From NCBI GenBank assembly GCA_934667175.1, contig CAKULN010000001.1, forward strand, positions 1-64,000: a stretch of 64,000 bases of DNA, read 5' to 3'. Of the stretch, positions 35,587 to 43,714 are shown piece after piece (within the stretch, counting starts at the first letter, position 1; every line of letters starts with the position of its first letter). Source of the DNA: an uncultured Bacteroidales bacterium (lineage in GTDB: Bacteria; Bacteroidota; Bacteroidia; Bacteroidales; UBA932). A program made the translations under genes and the position numbers. The notes under the pieces are model-generated. The model searched no databases and had not been told where the DNA came from. It was given only the letters and a program-made list of their open reading frames with translations.

Positions 35587-36380
35587 TACTGAGGCTGTTT
35601 CCCGATGTAAGCGAGGATGCCGCCGTCAACGTAGAGAACATGACCGTTAACGAAGTCTGACGCTTCCGAGGCCAGGAACACGGCAGGGCCCTTGAGGTCT
35701 TCTGTGGTGCCCCAGCGCGCCGCAGGGGTCTTCGCCACGATGAACGCGTCGAACGGATGCCTTGAGCCGTCAGGCTGGCGCTCGCGCAGAGGAGCGGTCT
35801 GTGGGGTGGCGATGTAGCCAGGCCCGATTCCGTTGCACTGGATGTTGTACTCGCCATATTCGGAGGCTATGTTTCTGGTGAGCATCTTGAGCCCGCCCTT
35901 GGCAGCGGCGTAGGCCGAGACGGTCTCGCGTCCGAGTTCAGACATCATCGAGCAGATGTTGATGATCTTGCCGCCGCCGTTGGCAATCATTGAAGGGATC
36001 ACCGCCTTTGAGACGATGAACGGAGCGTTCAGATCCACATCGATCACTTGACGGAATTCCTCGGCCTTCATCTCGCACATCGGGATGCGTTTGATGATGC
36101 CTGCGTTGTTCACGAGGATATTTATCGGGCCGAGGTCATTCTCCACTTTCTTGACGAGCTCGGCCACTTGGTCTTCTTTGGTCACATCGCAGACATAGCC
36201 CTTGGCCTCGATGCCTTTTTCCTTATAGGAAGCGAGCCCATTGTCCACAAGTTCCTGCCTGATGTCATTGAATGCTATTTTCGCTCCCGCCTCGGCGAAT
36301 GCGGTGGCGATGGCGAAACCGATTCCATAGGAAGCACCGGTCACAAGGGCGACCTTTCCTTCAAGTGAAAAATTTACCAT
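35586..36380 (-). CDS. kduD: SDR dehydrogenase, KduD/gluconate 5-dehydrogenase type
   Basis: Start set at ATG 36380 (MVNFSLEGKVALVTGASYGIG); upstream codons are not family-like. Rossmann motif TGASYGIGFAIA, NNAG (ILVNNAGIIKRIPM), catalytic Ser in INICSMMSELG and YxxxK in SAYAAAKGGLKML. The 264-residue enzyme would reduce 2,5-diketo-3-deoxygluconate to KDG, the step after KduI, although gluconate 5-dehydrogenases look much alike. First gene of the operon, with a TATATTTG box upstream. Confidence 0.88.
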   Translation of the reverse strand: MVNFSLEGKVALVTGASYGIGFAIATAFAEAGAKIAFNDIRQELVDNGLASYKEKGIEAKGYVCDVTKEDQVAELVKKVENDLGPINILVNNAGIIKRIPMCEMKAEEFRQVIDVDLNAPFIVSKAVIPSMIANGGGKIINICSMMSELGRETVSAYAAAKGGLKMLTRNIASEYGEYNIQCNGIGPGYIATPQTAPLRERQPDGSRHPFDAFIVAKTPAARWGTTEDLKGPAVFLASEASDFVNGHVLYVDGGILAYIGKQPQ

Positions 36381-36408
36381 AATGAATGTAGGGTTGTTTA
36401 TATGTCTG

Positions 36409-36416
36409 CAAATATA
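36409..36416 (-). promoter_or_regulatory. kdu operon -7 box
   Basis: The minus strand reads TATATTTG (matches TAnnTTTG), 28 nt before the kduD-type start. Confidence 0.55.
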
Positions 36417-36432
36417 ACCTTTTTTTTGCAAT

Positions 36433-36446
36433 CGTGTGCGTGCACG
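36433..36446. promoter_or_regulatory. Possible operator between divergent kdu and lacI promoters
   Basis: CGTGTGCGTGCACG has inverted-repeat ends (CGTG/CACG) and lies midway between the two opposed -7 boxes, where a LacI-type repressor could control both directions. The symmetry is imperfect. Confidence 0.3.
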
Positions 36447-36457
36447 GAAAAATCTTG

Positions 36458-36465
36458 TATATTTG
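36458..36465 (+). promoter_or_regulatory. lacI-type regulator -7 box
   Basis: TATATTTG matches TAnnTTTG, 80 nt upstream of the regulator ATG at 36538. Confidence 0.5.
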
Positions 36466-36537
36466 TCCGTTTTTACTTAATATTGTCTTCTTGACACTAT
36501 CGGCTATTGATTGCCTGCTTTCGAAAGTTGAGTGAAT

Positions 36538-37605
36538 ATGCAGAACGCTAAAGTGACCATAAAAGATGTCGCCATGGCTGCCGGCGTGACCAACGGCACT
36601 GTGGACCGTGTGCTCCACAACAGGGGGGAAGTCGCTCCGGAGACTAAGGCCAAGGTGATGGAGGTGGTTGACAGATTAGGCTACAAACCGAATGTCTATG
36701 CCTCGATGTTGGCCCGAAACAAGGCGCACAGCATAGCCGTGCTGATGCCGAGCTTCGGCGAGGGGGACTTCTGGGAACTGGTCCACAACGGATTGTCCCG
36801 GTCTGAGGAATATGCCGGCAGGTTTTCCGTCAGTGTCGAGGTTTACTATTACGACCAGTATGACGTGGAGTCTTTCAGGAATCAATGCCGTCTGGTGCTT
36901 GATGACGGGCACTCGGGCGTGATTCTGGCTCCGATGTTTCTGGATGACTCTCTGCGTTTCTCCGCTCTGCTCACGGATAACGGAATACCTTATGTCATGC
37001 TGAACACCAGCGTCGGGGCGGACGGTCATCTGGCCTATTACGGCCTTGCGATGTACGAGAGCGGACGATGCTGCGCGGACATCCTGATGTCAATGTCTGA
37101 CGAGGATCAGAGAAATCGGGTCTATATGGTGCAGATCGAGCGGGACAGCAAAGGGCTCTCGGATCCTTCGGCGGAAAGACGCAAGGGCTTCAGTGACTAT
37201 CTGTCGTGCTGCTGTCCGGACACGGATGTCATCAATGTGGTGATCAATCCCAACAGACCTGAACAGATTTATGAGGTTCTTTCGCGAACCTTTGACGGAG
37301 AGGTCGGGAGACTGAATATAGTGACAATGAACTCAAGAATATACCTTGTTGCCGATTATCTGCGTTCCAGGAATATGTCAGGAATGAATGTCGTGGGGTG
37401 CGATGTGTTGGAGCGGAACATTGAGGCCCTGCGTGAAGGCTATGTGCGCGTGCTTATCGGCCAGCATTCCGACAGGCAGGCCGCAGGTGCGGTTATGGCT
37501 CTTACTGACTATCTGGTCCTTGGCCGCAAGCCGAAAGTCCGGGACAACTATATGTCCATTGATATTCTTACTAAATACAATTGCCAGTTTTACGATTGCT
37601 TATAG
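36538..37605 (+). CDS. LacI-family transcriptional regulator
   Basis: A 355-residue repressor-type regulator. The N-terminal helix-turn-helix VTIKDVAMAAGVTNGTVDRVLHNRGEVAPETKAKVMEVVDRLGYKPN includes the hinge helix; the periplasmic-binding-protein-like sensor domain follows (SIAVLMPSFGEGDFWELVHNGLSRSEEYAG). Start could also be the GTG at 36532 (GTGAATATG). Divergent from the kdu operon and 11 nt ahead of a PL8 lyase gene, so it probably controls both in response to a uronate or disaccharide. The ligand is inferred from neighbours only. Confidence 0.92.
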   Translation: MQNAKVTIKDVAMAAGVTNGTVDRVLHNRGEVAPETKAKVMEVVDRLGYKPNVYASMLARNKAHSIAVLMPSFGEGDFWELVHNGLSRSEEYAGRFSVSVEVYYYDQYDVESFRNQCRLVLDDGHSGVILAPMFLDDSLRFSALLTDNGIPYVMLNTSVGADGHLAYYGLAMYESGRCCADILMSMSDEDQRNRVYMVQIERDSKGLSDPSAERRKGFSDYLSCCCPDTDVINVVINPNRPEQIYEVLSRTFDGEVGRLNIVTMNSRIYLVADYLRSRNMSGMNVVGCDVLERNIEALREGYVRVLIGQHSDRQAAGAVMALTDYLVLGRKPKVRDNYMSIDILTKYNCQFYDCL

Positions 37606-37616
37606 AACCGTCTCAG

Positions 37617-39605
37617 ATGAGAATGAAATCAACCGTTCTTTTGTTGTGTCTGCTGGTGACATCCTTTATAAATGTTTCCGCCGGCAGCCTTGAAGAAACC
37701 CGTAAGTCATTCAAGGAGACCAGTCTGGTCTCGTATTCCACATCTGATGAAGTGACCGCGAGGTTTCTCGCATATTCAGGAAACGGGGCGAATCTGATCG
37801 ATGTGCTTCTCACCCAACTGTATCTTTCTGTCCGTCTGCCGGAAGAAGAGGTGCGCAGGGTCGTGGATCTGTTTGACGGAGAAAGATGGACGGACATAAA
37901 CTATCAGGACAAGTCTCGGGGAGGATGGACCACCGGTCTGCACGTCACGAGGATTCACGCCTTGGCGAAAGCATACGTGGCGGCAGACTCACCGTTTCAC
38001 AAAGATCCTAAGCTTGGGAGGATCATCCATTCCGCGATGCGCTGGTGGTTCGTCAACCAGCCGGAATGCTTGAATTGGTGGCATAATGACATCGGGGTTC
38101 CTAGGAATATGATCTCGGCCATGCTCCTGATTCGTGAAGAGTTGACGGAGGATGAATATTCAGGGGCGCTCAAGGTTCTCAGAACATCAGGTTTCGGCCG
38201 TACTGGGCAGAACAAGGTCTGGCTTGCCGGCATACAGTTGATGAAAGGGCTGCTGTTCGATGACGAGGCGCTTGCGCTGGAGGCCAGAAGACAGATCGTG
38301 GAAGAGATCAGGATCACACATGAGGAGGGCATCCAGACAGACTGGTCGTACCATCAGCACGGCCCGCAGCTTCAGTTCGGCAACTACGGCCTTACCTTCG
38401 CCGAGAGCGTCTCCTTCTGGATAAGGGCTTTGGAAGGTACAGAACTCGCGTTTTCCAAGGAACAGAAAGACATAATCGGGCATCTGATCCTTGACGGGAT
38501 AGGCTGGACAGTCTGGAAAGGATTTATGGATCCGAGTTTCTGCGGAAGGCAGCTGCACATAGACGGAGGCCGGGGAAAGGCCTATGCCTTGGCTGTGGCC
38601 GCGCGGAACATGGCCGCTGTCTGCGACCATGACAAGGAACTCTTCGAGAATATAGCCAGGACGTGTCTGGAGCCGGATGGGGCAGAAAACATCCTGACCG
38701 GCGCCCACTACTACCACCGCTCGGACTGCGGCATCTACAGAACACCTCGGTGGTACGCCTCTGTCAGGATGCAATCGACACGCACAATCGGTTTTGAATA
38801 TACCAACTCGGAGAATCTGCTTGCGAATTTCTCGGCAGACGGAGCGCTTATGATGATGCGGGCCGGAAAGGAATATGAGAATATTTTCGCATGCTGGGAT
38901 TGGAGAAAGATCCCTGGAGTCACGTCATACGAGAACGGCAAGCCGATTCCGTGCCACAAGGACGAGAGGCACAGGGAGAACCACTCGGCATACGTGAAGG
39001 GAAAGGTGGACGGTGAGATTATGCTGACCGTTATGGAGGTTGACCGTGACAGCCTTCATGTGCTGAAGTCAGACTTTTTCTTTCCCGATGCGGTCATCGC
39101 GCTCGGGGCCGGGATCCTTAGCGATGACCCCGAGGTGACAAGGCTGACCACCGCCTTGGATCAGACGCGGTTCGTGTCCGAGCCTGTCATCGGACGTAAG
39201 TCAAAATGGGTTTGCCATGACGGAAAAGGCTATGTCTCCCTGGACGGCAATCCTCTTTGTGTTGAGGCTTCTGAGCAGGAGGGCAGCTGGGAAATGATGG
39301 CTCCTTGCTATGCGGGATTGTCGGACACACTGCGTGTTTTCAAATGTTGGGTTGAACACAAGATGGCGGCAGGGCCGCAAAGCTATGCGTACGCCCTTTT
39401 GCCGGATGCCACGGCTGAGACCACGGCAGGTTTTGCCGGAAGCCGGAACGTGAAGGTGCTCCGTAATGACTCTTCCTGCCAGGCGGTTTCCTACAATGGC
39501 ATTGTCTGCGCTATTGTTCACAAACCAGGATCCTATAAGCTTGGAAAACACCGGGTTGATGTGAAAGTTCCTGATATTCTTGTCTTGAGAAACAACGTTT
39601 TCTGA
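37617..39605 (+). CDS. PL8-family polysaccharide lyase (chondroitin/hyaluronan/xanthan lyase type)
   Basis: Exported lyase of 662 residues (signal MRMKSTVLLLCLLVTSFINVSAG). PL8 landmarks: NWWHNDIGVPRNMISAML, TDWSYHQHGPQLQFGNYGLTFAE carrying the catalytic His/Tyr region, and the C-terminal beta-sandwich opening RTPRWYASVRMQSTRTIGFEYTNSENL. It would cut a uronate-containing polymer by beta-elimination, giving unsaturated ends for the nearby GH105, KduI and KduD. Whether the polymer is a glycosaminoglycan or a plant/bacterial one is not resolvable here. No SusC/SusD pair is nearby. Confidence 0.87.
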   Translation: MRMKSTVLLLCLLVTSFINVSAGSLEETRKSFKETSLVSYSTSDEVTARFLAYSGNGANLIDVLLTQLYLSVRLPEEEVRRVVDLFDGERWTDINYQDKSRGGWTTGLHVTRIHALAKAYVAADSPFHKDPKLGRIIHSAMRWWFVNQPECLNWWHNDIGVPRNMISAMLLIREELTEDEYSGALKVLRTSGFGRTGQNKVWLAGIQLMKGLLFDDEALALEARRQIVEEIRITHEEGIQTDWSYHQHGPQLQFGNYGLTFAESVSFWIRALEGTELAFSKEQKDIIGHLILDGIGWTVWKGFMDPSFCGRQLHIDGGRGKAYALAVAARNMAAVCDHDKELFENIARTCLEPDGAENILTGAHYYHRSDCGIYRTPRWYASVRMQSTRTIGFEYTNSENLLANFSADGALMMMRAGKEYENIFACWDWRKIPGVTSYENGKPIPCHKDERHRENHSAYVKGKVDGEIMLTVMEVDRDSLHVLKSDFFFPDAVIALGAGILSDDPEVTRLTTALDQTRFVSEPVIGRKSKWVCHDGKGYVSLDGNPLCVEASEQEGSWEMMAPCYAGLSDTLRVFKCWVEHKMAAGPQSYAYALLPDATAETTAGFAGSRNVKVLRNDSSCQAVSYNGIVCAIVHKPGSYKLGKHRVDVKVPDILVLRNNVF

Positions 39606-39620
39606 ATCGTATTCGTTTTT

Positions 39621-41258
39621 TTACAGCAGCGGGGCGAAGAGGCGCATGAAACTTTCAAGAAACCTGGAGTACCACGGGCGTTTGTCCCATTCCTCGATCG
39701 TCAGTTCACGGCACTGGCGGAGGTCGTACAGGAATATCCCTTTGTTCATCAGAGCGGTCTGCTCATCGTAGATGTAGGCGTTTACCTCGTAGTTGATGGC
39801 GAAGCTGCGGAAGTCCAGATTGGCCGAGCCGATGCTGGAGAGGTAGTCGTCGCAGACAAAGGTCTTGGCATGGATGAACTCTCCCTGGCGCAGGAATATT
39901 CTCACTCCGGCTTGAAGCGCGTCTTCGTAGTAGGCTCGGTTGGCCGGGCGCATCAGAAGATTGTCGGCCACTTCAGGAAGCATCAGGCGGACATCGACCC
40001 CGCATAGGGCGGCGGTCTTGAGGGCGTCCATGACTGGTTCTGTCGGGACAAAATATGGAGTCTGGAGGAAGATGTACTTCCGGGCGTGTTGGAGAGCCCA
40101 CTCGTAGCTCATCTGTAGGATAGGGAGCGGCAGGTCGGGTTCATCCGGGACAATCTGCACCAGCTTGCCTTTCAGGATCGGATGTGTGGCGTGGAAGTCG
40201 ATTTCTGAATCCGCATCTCCGGTCGCTGAGCCTGTGGTTCCGGTCGCTGAGCTTGTGTTTCCGGTCGCTGAGCTTGTCGAAGCGACGTTGTCCAAAATGT
40301 CTCTTTTCTGCACGGTCACTGAGCCTGCCGAAGTGACCGGGCTATTTGGCTCATTGATCGAGGCCTCCGGCTCAATGACCGGCGCAGGCTTCCTGGCCAT
40401 CGGATAGTAATCGATCATCGCCCTGTCAATCGTCCCGCCACCCGTCAGCCACGAGTCCAGAAATGTGTACTGGAGCACAGCCACGGCGTCCCCGGTGATC
40501 CTCAAGTGGGTGTCGCGCCAAAGACGGAAGTAATGGTCGTTGATGTTCATTCCTCCCGTGTAGCCGGTCTTGCCGTCAATCACTACTATCTTCCTGTGGT
40601 TCCTGTAGTTGAGTTTCGTCGCCAGATCCAGCACATGCATCCTTGGATTGGTGAACTTGACAACCTCCACCCCGGCTTCTCTCATGTCGTTGTAGTAGGC
40701 GGACGCTATCGGGAAATTGGCGATGTTCTCGTACAGGAAGCGGACTTTGACCCCTTCCCGTGCCTTCTGCATCAAAAGACGCTTGATCGCCTTGCTGCCC
40801 TTGTCGTTCCCGAAATGGAAATATTCAATATGTATTGACTCCTTGGCGGCGAGGATGTCCTCGCAGAGCAGGTCGAACTTGCGCTGTCCGCTTGTGATGA
40901 TTTCCAGATCATTGCCGGACGTGACCGAGGGGTGGCCGTCCGCGCCGAGAAGTCTGGACAAAGGCCTGAACTCCTCCCGGATCTTAGACTCGTTGCCGTG
41001 TCCGAAAAGGATTCTGTTCAGTTCAGGAGAGGTCTCGGTCTCGAAGATGTTCCTGTACCGCTGGTGCCGCCGGTTGAAAATCCAGTGATGCCTGTAGTTG
41101 ATTCCGAACATGAAGTAAAGAACCAGGCCGACCACGGGGAGCACGGCTATTATCAGCAGCCACGCAAACTTCCTTCCCGAATCTCCCTTATCCACCAGTA
41201 TGACTGTGAAGACGCTGAGAATCAGGAGAAAATAGAGAACTGATAGAATCCACTGCAT
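39621..41258 (-). CDS. cls: Cardiolipin synthase
   Basis: Membrane phospholipase-D-type enzyme that joins phosphatidylglycerols into cardiolipin. Two N-terminal membrane helices (WILSVLYFLLILSVFTVILV, FAWLLIIAVLPVVGLVLYFMFGI) precede two HKD motifs, NHRKIVVIDGKTGYTGGMN and HAKTFVCDDYLSSIGSAN. Between them about 65 residues are repeat-encoded (SAGSVTVQKR, NVASTSSATGN, TGSATGDADS), lengthening it to 545 aa. The insertion lies in the linker between the two catalytic halves, leaving motifs intact. It ends 15 nt from the PL8 lyase gene, convergent. Confidence 0.95.
   Translation of the reverse strand: MQWILSVLYFLLILSVFTVILVDKGDSGRKFAWLLIIAVLPVVGLVLYFMFGINYRHHWIFNRRHQRYRNIFETETSPELNRILFGHGNESKIREEFRPLSRLLGADGHPSVTSGNDLEIITSGQRKFDLLCEDILAAKESIHIEYFHFGNDKGSKAIKRLLMQKAREGVKVRFLYENIANFPIASAYYNDMREAGVEVVKFTNPRMHVLDLATKLNYRNHRKIVVIDGKTGYTGGMNINDHYFRLWRDTHLRITGDAVAVLQYTFLDSWLTGGGTIDRAMIDYYPMARKPAPVIEPEASINEPNSPVTSAGSVTVQKRDILDNVASTSSATGNTSSATGTTGSATGDADSEIDFHATHPILKGKLVQIVPDEPDLPLPILQMSYEWALQHARKYIFLQTPYFVPTEPVMDALKTAALCGVDVRLMLPEVADNLLMRPANRAYYEDALQAGVRIFLRQGEFIHAKTFVCDDYLSSIGSANLDFRSFAINYEVNAYIYDEQTALMNKGIFLYDLRQCRELTIEEWDKRPWYSRFLESFMRLFAPLL
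40219..40340. repeat. In-frame palindromic repeat cluster inside cls
   Basis: Three tandem partial copies starting CCGGTCGCTGAGC, then a complete copy with GCTTGTCGAAGCGAC, and a separate CGGTCACTGAGCCTGCCGAA copy. All are translated in one frame in the linker of cardiolipin synthase. Confidence 0.87.
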
Positions 41259-41267
41259 AAGATAATC

Positions 41268-42587
41268 CTAAACAGGCTCGCCGATAAGTGTCGCGGAAGT
41301 GCAGGAAAGCACCTTGACATCCACATAGTCCCCGGCCTTGTGGCCTCCGCCCGGGAACACGCACATCTTATTGCTTCCAGAGCGCCCGCAAAGTTCCTCT
41401 GGGTTCTTCTTTGACGGTCCTTCCACAAGAACTCTGAACGTCTTGCCGATGTCGTTCCGGTTGCTCTTGAGACTCAGTTCGCTTTGCAGCGCGATGATCT
41501 CGTTCAGCCGTCTTGTCTTGACATCAAGCGGCACGTCGTCAGGGTAGTGCCTCGCCGCGAGAGTCCCCGGCCTTTCGGAATAGTAGAACATGTAGGCATA
41601 GTCGAAACCTACCTTGCGGAACAGCTCCAGTGTCTGCTGATGATCCTCCTCGGTCTCGGAGCAGAATCCGGCGATCACATCGGTCGTGATTCCGCAGCCC
41701 GGCAGGACCTCCCGGATTTTAGTCACACGCTCAAGGTACCATTCGGCGGTGTAGCGCCTTCTCATCTTCTCCAGAAGCCTGTCGCTGCCCGACTGCACTG
41801 GCAGATGAATATGGTTGCAGATGTTGTCGTGCCTTGCCATTGTCTCTATCAACTCGTCGCTGATGTCCTTTGGATGGTTGGTGGCGAAACGCACCCTCAA
41901 CTCGGGACTGATTCCGGCCACCCTCTCCAAAAGCTTCGGAAAGTCGCACGCCTCGCCATCGGCCGGTTTCCAGTTGTAGGAATCCACGTTCTGTCCCAGC
42001 AAGGTCACTTCCTTGTACCCTTTGCTGAAAACGTCACGGGCTTCATCCACAATGGTTTGCGGATCCCTACTCCTTTCCGCACCCCTGGTGTAAGGCACAA
42101 CGCAGTACGAACAGACATTGTTGCAGCCTCTCATGATGGAGATGAAGGCTGAGACTCCGTTCCTGTCAGTCCTGACCGGCACGATGTCGGCGTAGGTCTC
42201 CTCATGGGAGAGCATCACGTTGATCTGCGGCTTGTCCGGGGCGATTTCCCGGAGCAGGGCTGGCAATGTCCGGTAAGAGTCCGGACCGGCCACAAGATCC
42301 ACCTTGTGTGTGTCCAGAAGCTTGTCCTTCAGCCTTTCGGCCATGCAGCCGACAATTCCCACGACCACCCCCGGCCTCTTTTCCTTCTGTTTGTGGAAAA
42401 CCTCGATGCGACCCCATATCCTTTGCTCGGCGTTGTCTCTTACGGAGCAGGTGTTGGCGAGAATCACGTCGGCGTCGTCCATCGACTCGGTGCGTTCGTA
42501 GCCTTCTTTCCCCAGAATCGAGAAAATCACCTCCGAGTCACCGACATTCATCTGGCATCCGTAGGTTTCTATGTATATTCTTTTCAT
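41268..42587 (-). CDS. miaB: tRNA methylthiotransferase MiaB
   Basis: Radical-SAM enzyme that adds a methylthio group to N6-isopentenyladenosine-37 of tRNAs. N-terminal UPF0004 domain with cysteines in ETYGCQMN, ANTCSVRDNA and VGCMAERL (auxiliary FeS cluster). Radical SAM CxxxCxxC in IMRGCNNVCSYCVVPYTRG, and a C-terminal TRAM domain. The end VLVEGPSKKNPEELCGRSGSNKMCVFPG is MiaB-like. Length 439 aa is normal. It ends 9 nt before the cls start, so the two may be one unit. Confidence 0.96.
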   Translation of the reverse strand: MKRIYIETYGCQMNVGDSEVIFSILGKEGYERTESMDDADVILANTCSVRDNAEQRIWGRIEVFHKQKEKRPGVVVGIVGCMAERLKDKLLDTHKVDLVAGPDSYRTLPALLREIAPDKPQINVMLSHEETYADIVPVRTDRNGVSAFISIMRGCNNVCSYCVVPYTRGAERSRDPQTIVDEARDVFSKGYKEVTLLGQNVDSYNWKPADGEACDFPKLLERVAGISPELRVRFATNHPKDISDELIETMARHDNICNHIHLPVQSGSDRLLEKMRRRYTAEWYLERVTKIREVLPGCGITTDVIAGFCSETEEDHQQTLELFRKVGFDYAYMFYYSERPGTLAARHYPDDVPLDVKTRRLNEIIALQSELSLKSNRNDIGKTFRVLVEGPSKKNPEELCGRSGSNKMCVFPGGGHKAGDYVDVKVLSCTSATLIGEPV

Positions 42588-42610
42588 CGCGTATTATTAA
42601 CTGTCTTATG

Positions 42611-42638
42611 CAAAGATATGGATTTTTCACTATCTTTG
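42611..42638. promoter_or_regulatory. Divergent promoter boxes, miaB / LEA lipoprotein
   Basis: The minus strand reads TATCTTTG at 42618-42611 toward miaB; the plus strand reads TATCTTTG at 42631-42638 toward the gene at 42658. Both fit TAnnTTTG; -33 elements are not clear. Confidence 0.55.
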
Positions 42639-42657
42639 TAGAAACAGTGTTGACAAA

Positions 42658-43137
42658 ATGAAGATATTCAATAGGAACATATTCATTGTTTTGGCTATTT
42701 TGATTGCAGGTGCGGTGTTTTCCGGCTGCTCTGGTTTGAGAAAGGTCAAGGACATAAAAGTTACCTCATGCGGTCTGGAATCATATTCATTGAAGGGCCT
42801 GCGTTCGATCGACGCTGTGCTCGCGGTCGGTATTGACAATCCGACATTCGCGTTCAAAGTGATGAATGTCAGCGGGACGGTAAAGTACAACGGTGAGGAT
42901 TTCGCGACCTACACGGCGGACACGATCAGCGTTGACAAAAAGTGCTCAAGGGTCTATGACCTGCCTTGCACGGCCACCTTGAATGATGGGATAAGCCTGA
43001 TGAAATTGATGCAGATAGTGAGAAAAGGCAATCTTGAAGGCTTCACGACCGATGTGACGGCGACGGTGAAACTCAAGAACGGTGCCGGCACAACCTTGAG
43101 ATTCAAGGATATAGATCTTAACGAAATGACAAAGTAG
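42658..43137 (+). CDS. LEA14-like lipoprotein
   Basis: A 159-residue predicted lipoprotein (IFIVLAILIAGAVFSGCSG; lipobox FSGC). The mature part, with ALVG-type IDAVLAVGIDNPTFAFKVMNVSGTVKYNGEDFATYTAD, fits the LEA14/water-stress-and-hypersensitive-response beta-sandwich found in many Bacteroidota lipoproteins. Function unknown. It is followed 4 nt later by a SPOR-domain protein and then rpoN; the three are probably co-transcribed. Confidence 0.75.
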   Translation: MKIFNRNIFIVLAILIAGAVFSGCSGLRKVKDIKVTSCGLESYSLKGLRSIDAVLAVGIDNPTFAFKVMNVSGTVKYNGEDFATYTADTISVDKKCSRVYDLPCTATLNDGISLMKLMQIVRKGNLEGFTTDVTATVKLKNGAGTTLRFKDIDLNEMTK

Positions 43138-43141
43138 TTTT

Positions 43142-43711
43142 ATGAATATTTTGGCTCAAAAGGTTCTCGCCGTCTCAACGGCCATGCTGGCGGCCGTTTT
43201 TCTGGCGGCGGCTCAGGACGTCAGCGAGAGGCGTGACTCCGTCTTTTACCGGCAGAGTGCGTCCATGGACTCGACTTTGGTGGGCAAGGACATATTCGCT
43301 CTTCTTTCCGCGAAGGGTGCGGATGAACCGAATGTGACAGTACACCAATCCGGAAGCATCCTTGACGCCTTCCGGGCACATGTCGCGGCAAATCCTGCCA
43401 GGACATCGACAGGCTTCCGCGTCAGGATATTCAATGACAACAAGCAGACTTCCAGAAATGATTCGGAGGCGGCTTTGACTCGCTTTAAGGGGATGTTTCC
43501 GGGAGTTTCGGCCTACCGGACATATTCCAACCCTTTCTTCAGGGTCACAGTCGGGGATTTCCGGACCAAATCCGAGGCCATGCAGCTTCTTCAGCAGGTC
43601 AAAGGTGCCTTCCCGACCGCGTTCATCGTAAAGGAGGTGATCGGCTACCCGGTGGTGGACCGCTTTCACTCCTACACTGTGGAAAAGGTGGATACAGATA
43701 ATCAGGAATAA
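43142..43711 (+). CDS. SPOR-domain exported protein
   Basis: A 189-residue protein with an N-terminal hydrophobic signal (AQKVLAVSTAMLAAVFLAAAQ). The C-terminal domain (about residues 95-180: GFRVRIFNDNKQTSRNDSEAALTRFKGMFPG and RVTVGDFRTKSEAMQLLQQVKGAFPTAFIVKE) has the SPOR pattern. SPOR domains bind denuded peptidoglycan at septa, so a cell-envelope role is likely. It sits 3 nt before rpoN. Confidence 0.85.
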   Translation: MNILAQKVLAVSTAMLAAVFLAAAQDVSERRDSVFYRQSASMDSTLVGKDIFALLSAKGADEPNVTVHQSGSILDAFRAHVAANPARTSTGFRVRIFNDNKQTSRNDSEAALTRFKGMFPGVSAYRTYSNPFFRVTVGDFRTKSEAMQLLQQVKGAFPTAFIVKEVIGYPVVDRFHSYTVEKVDTDNQE

Positions 43712-43714
43712 GCT

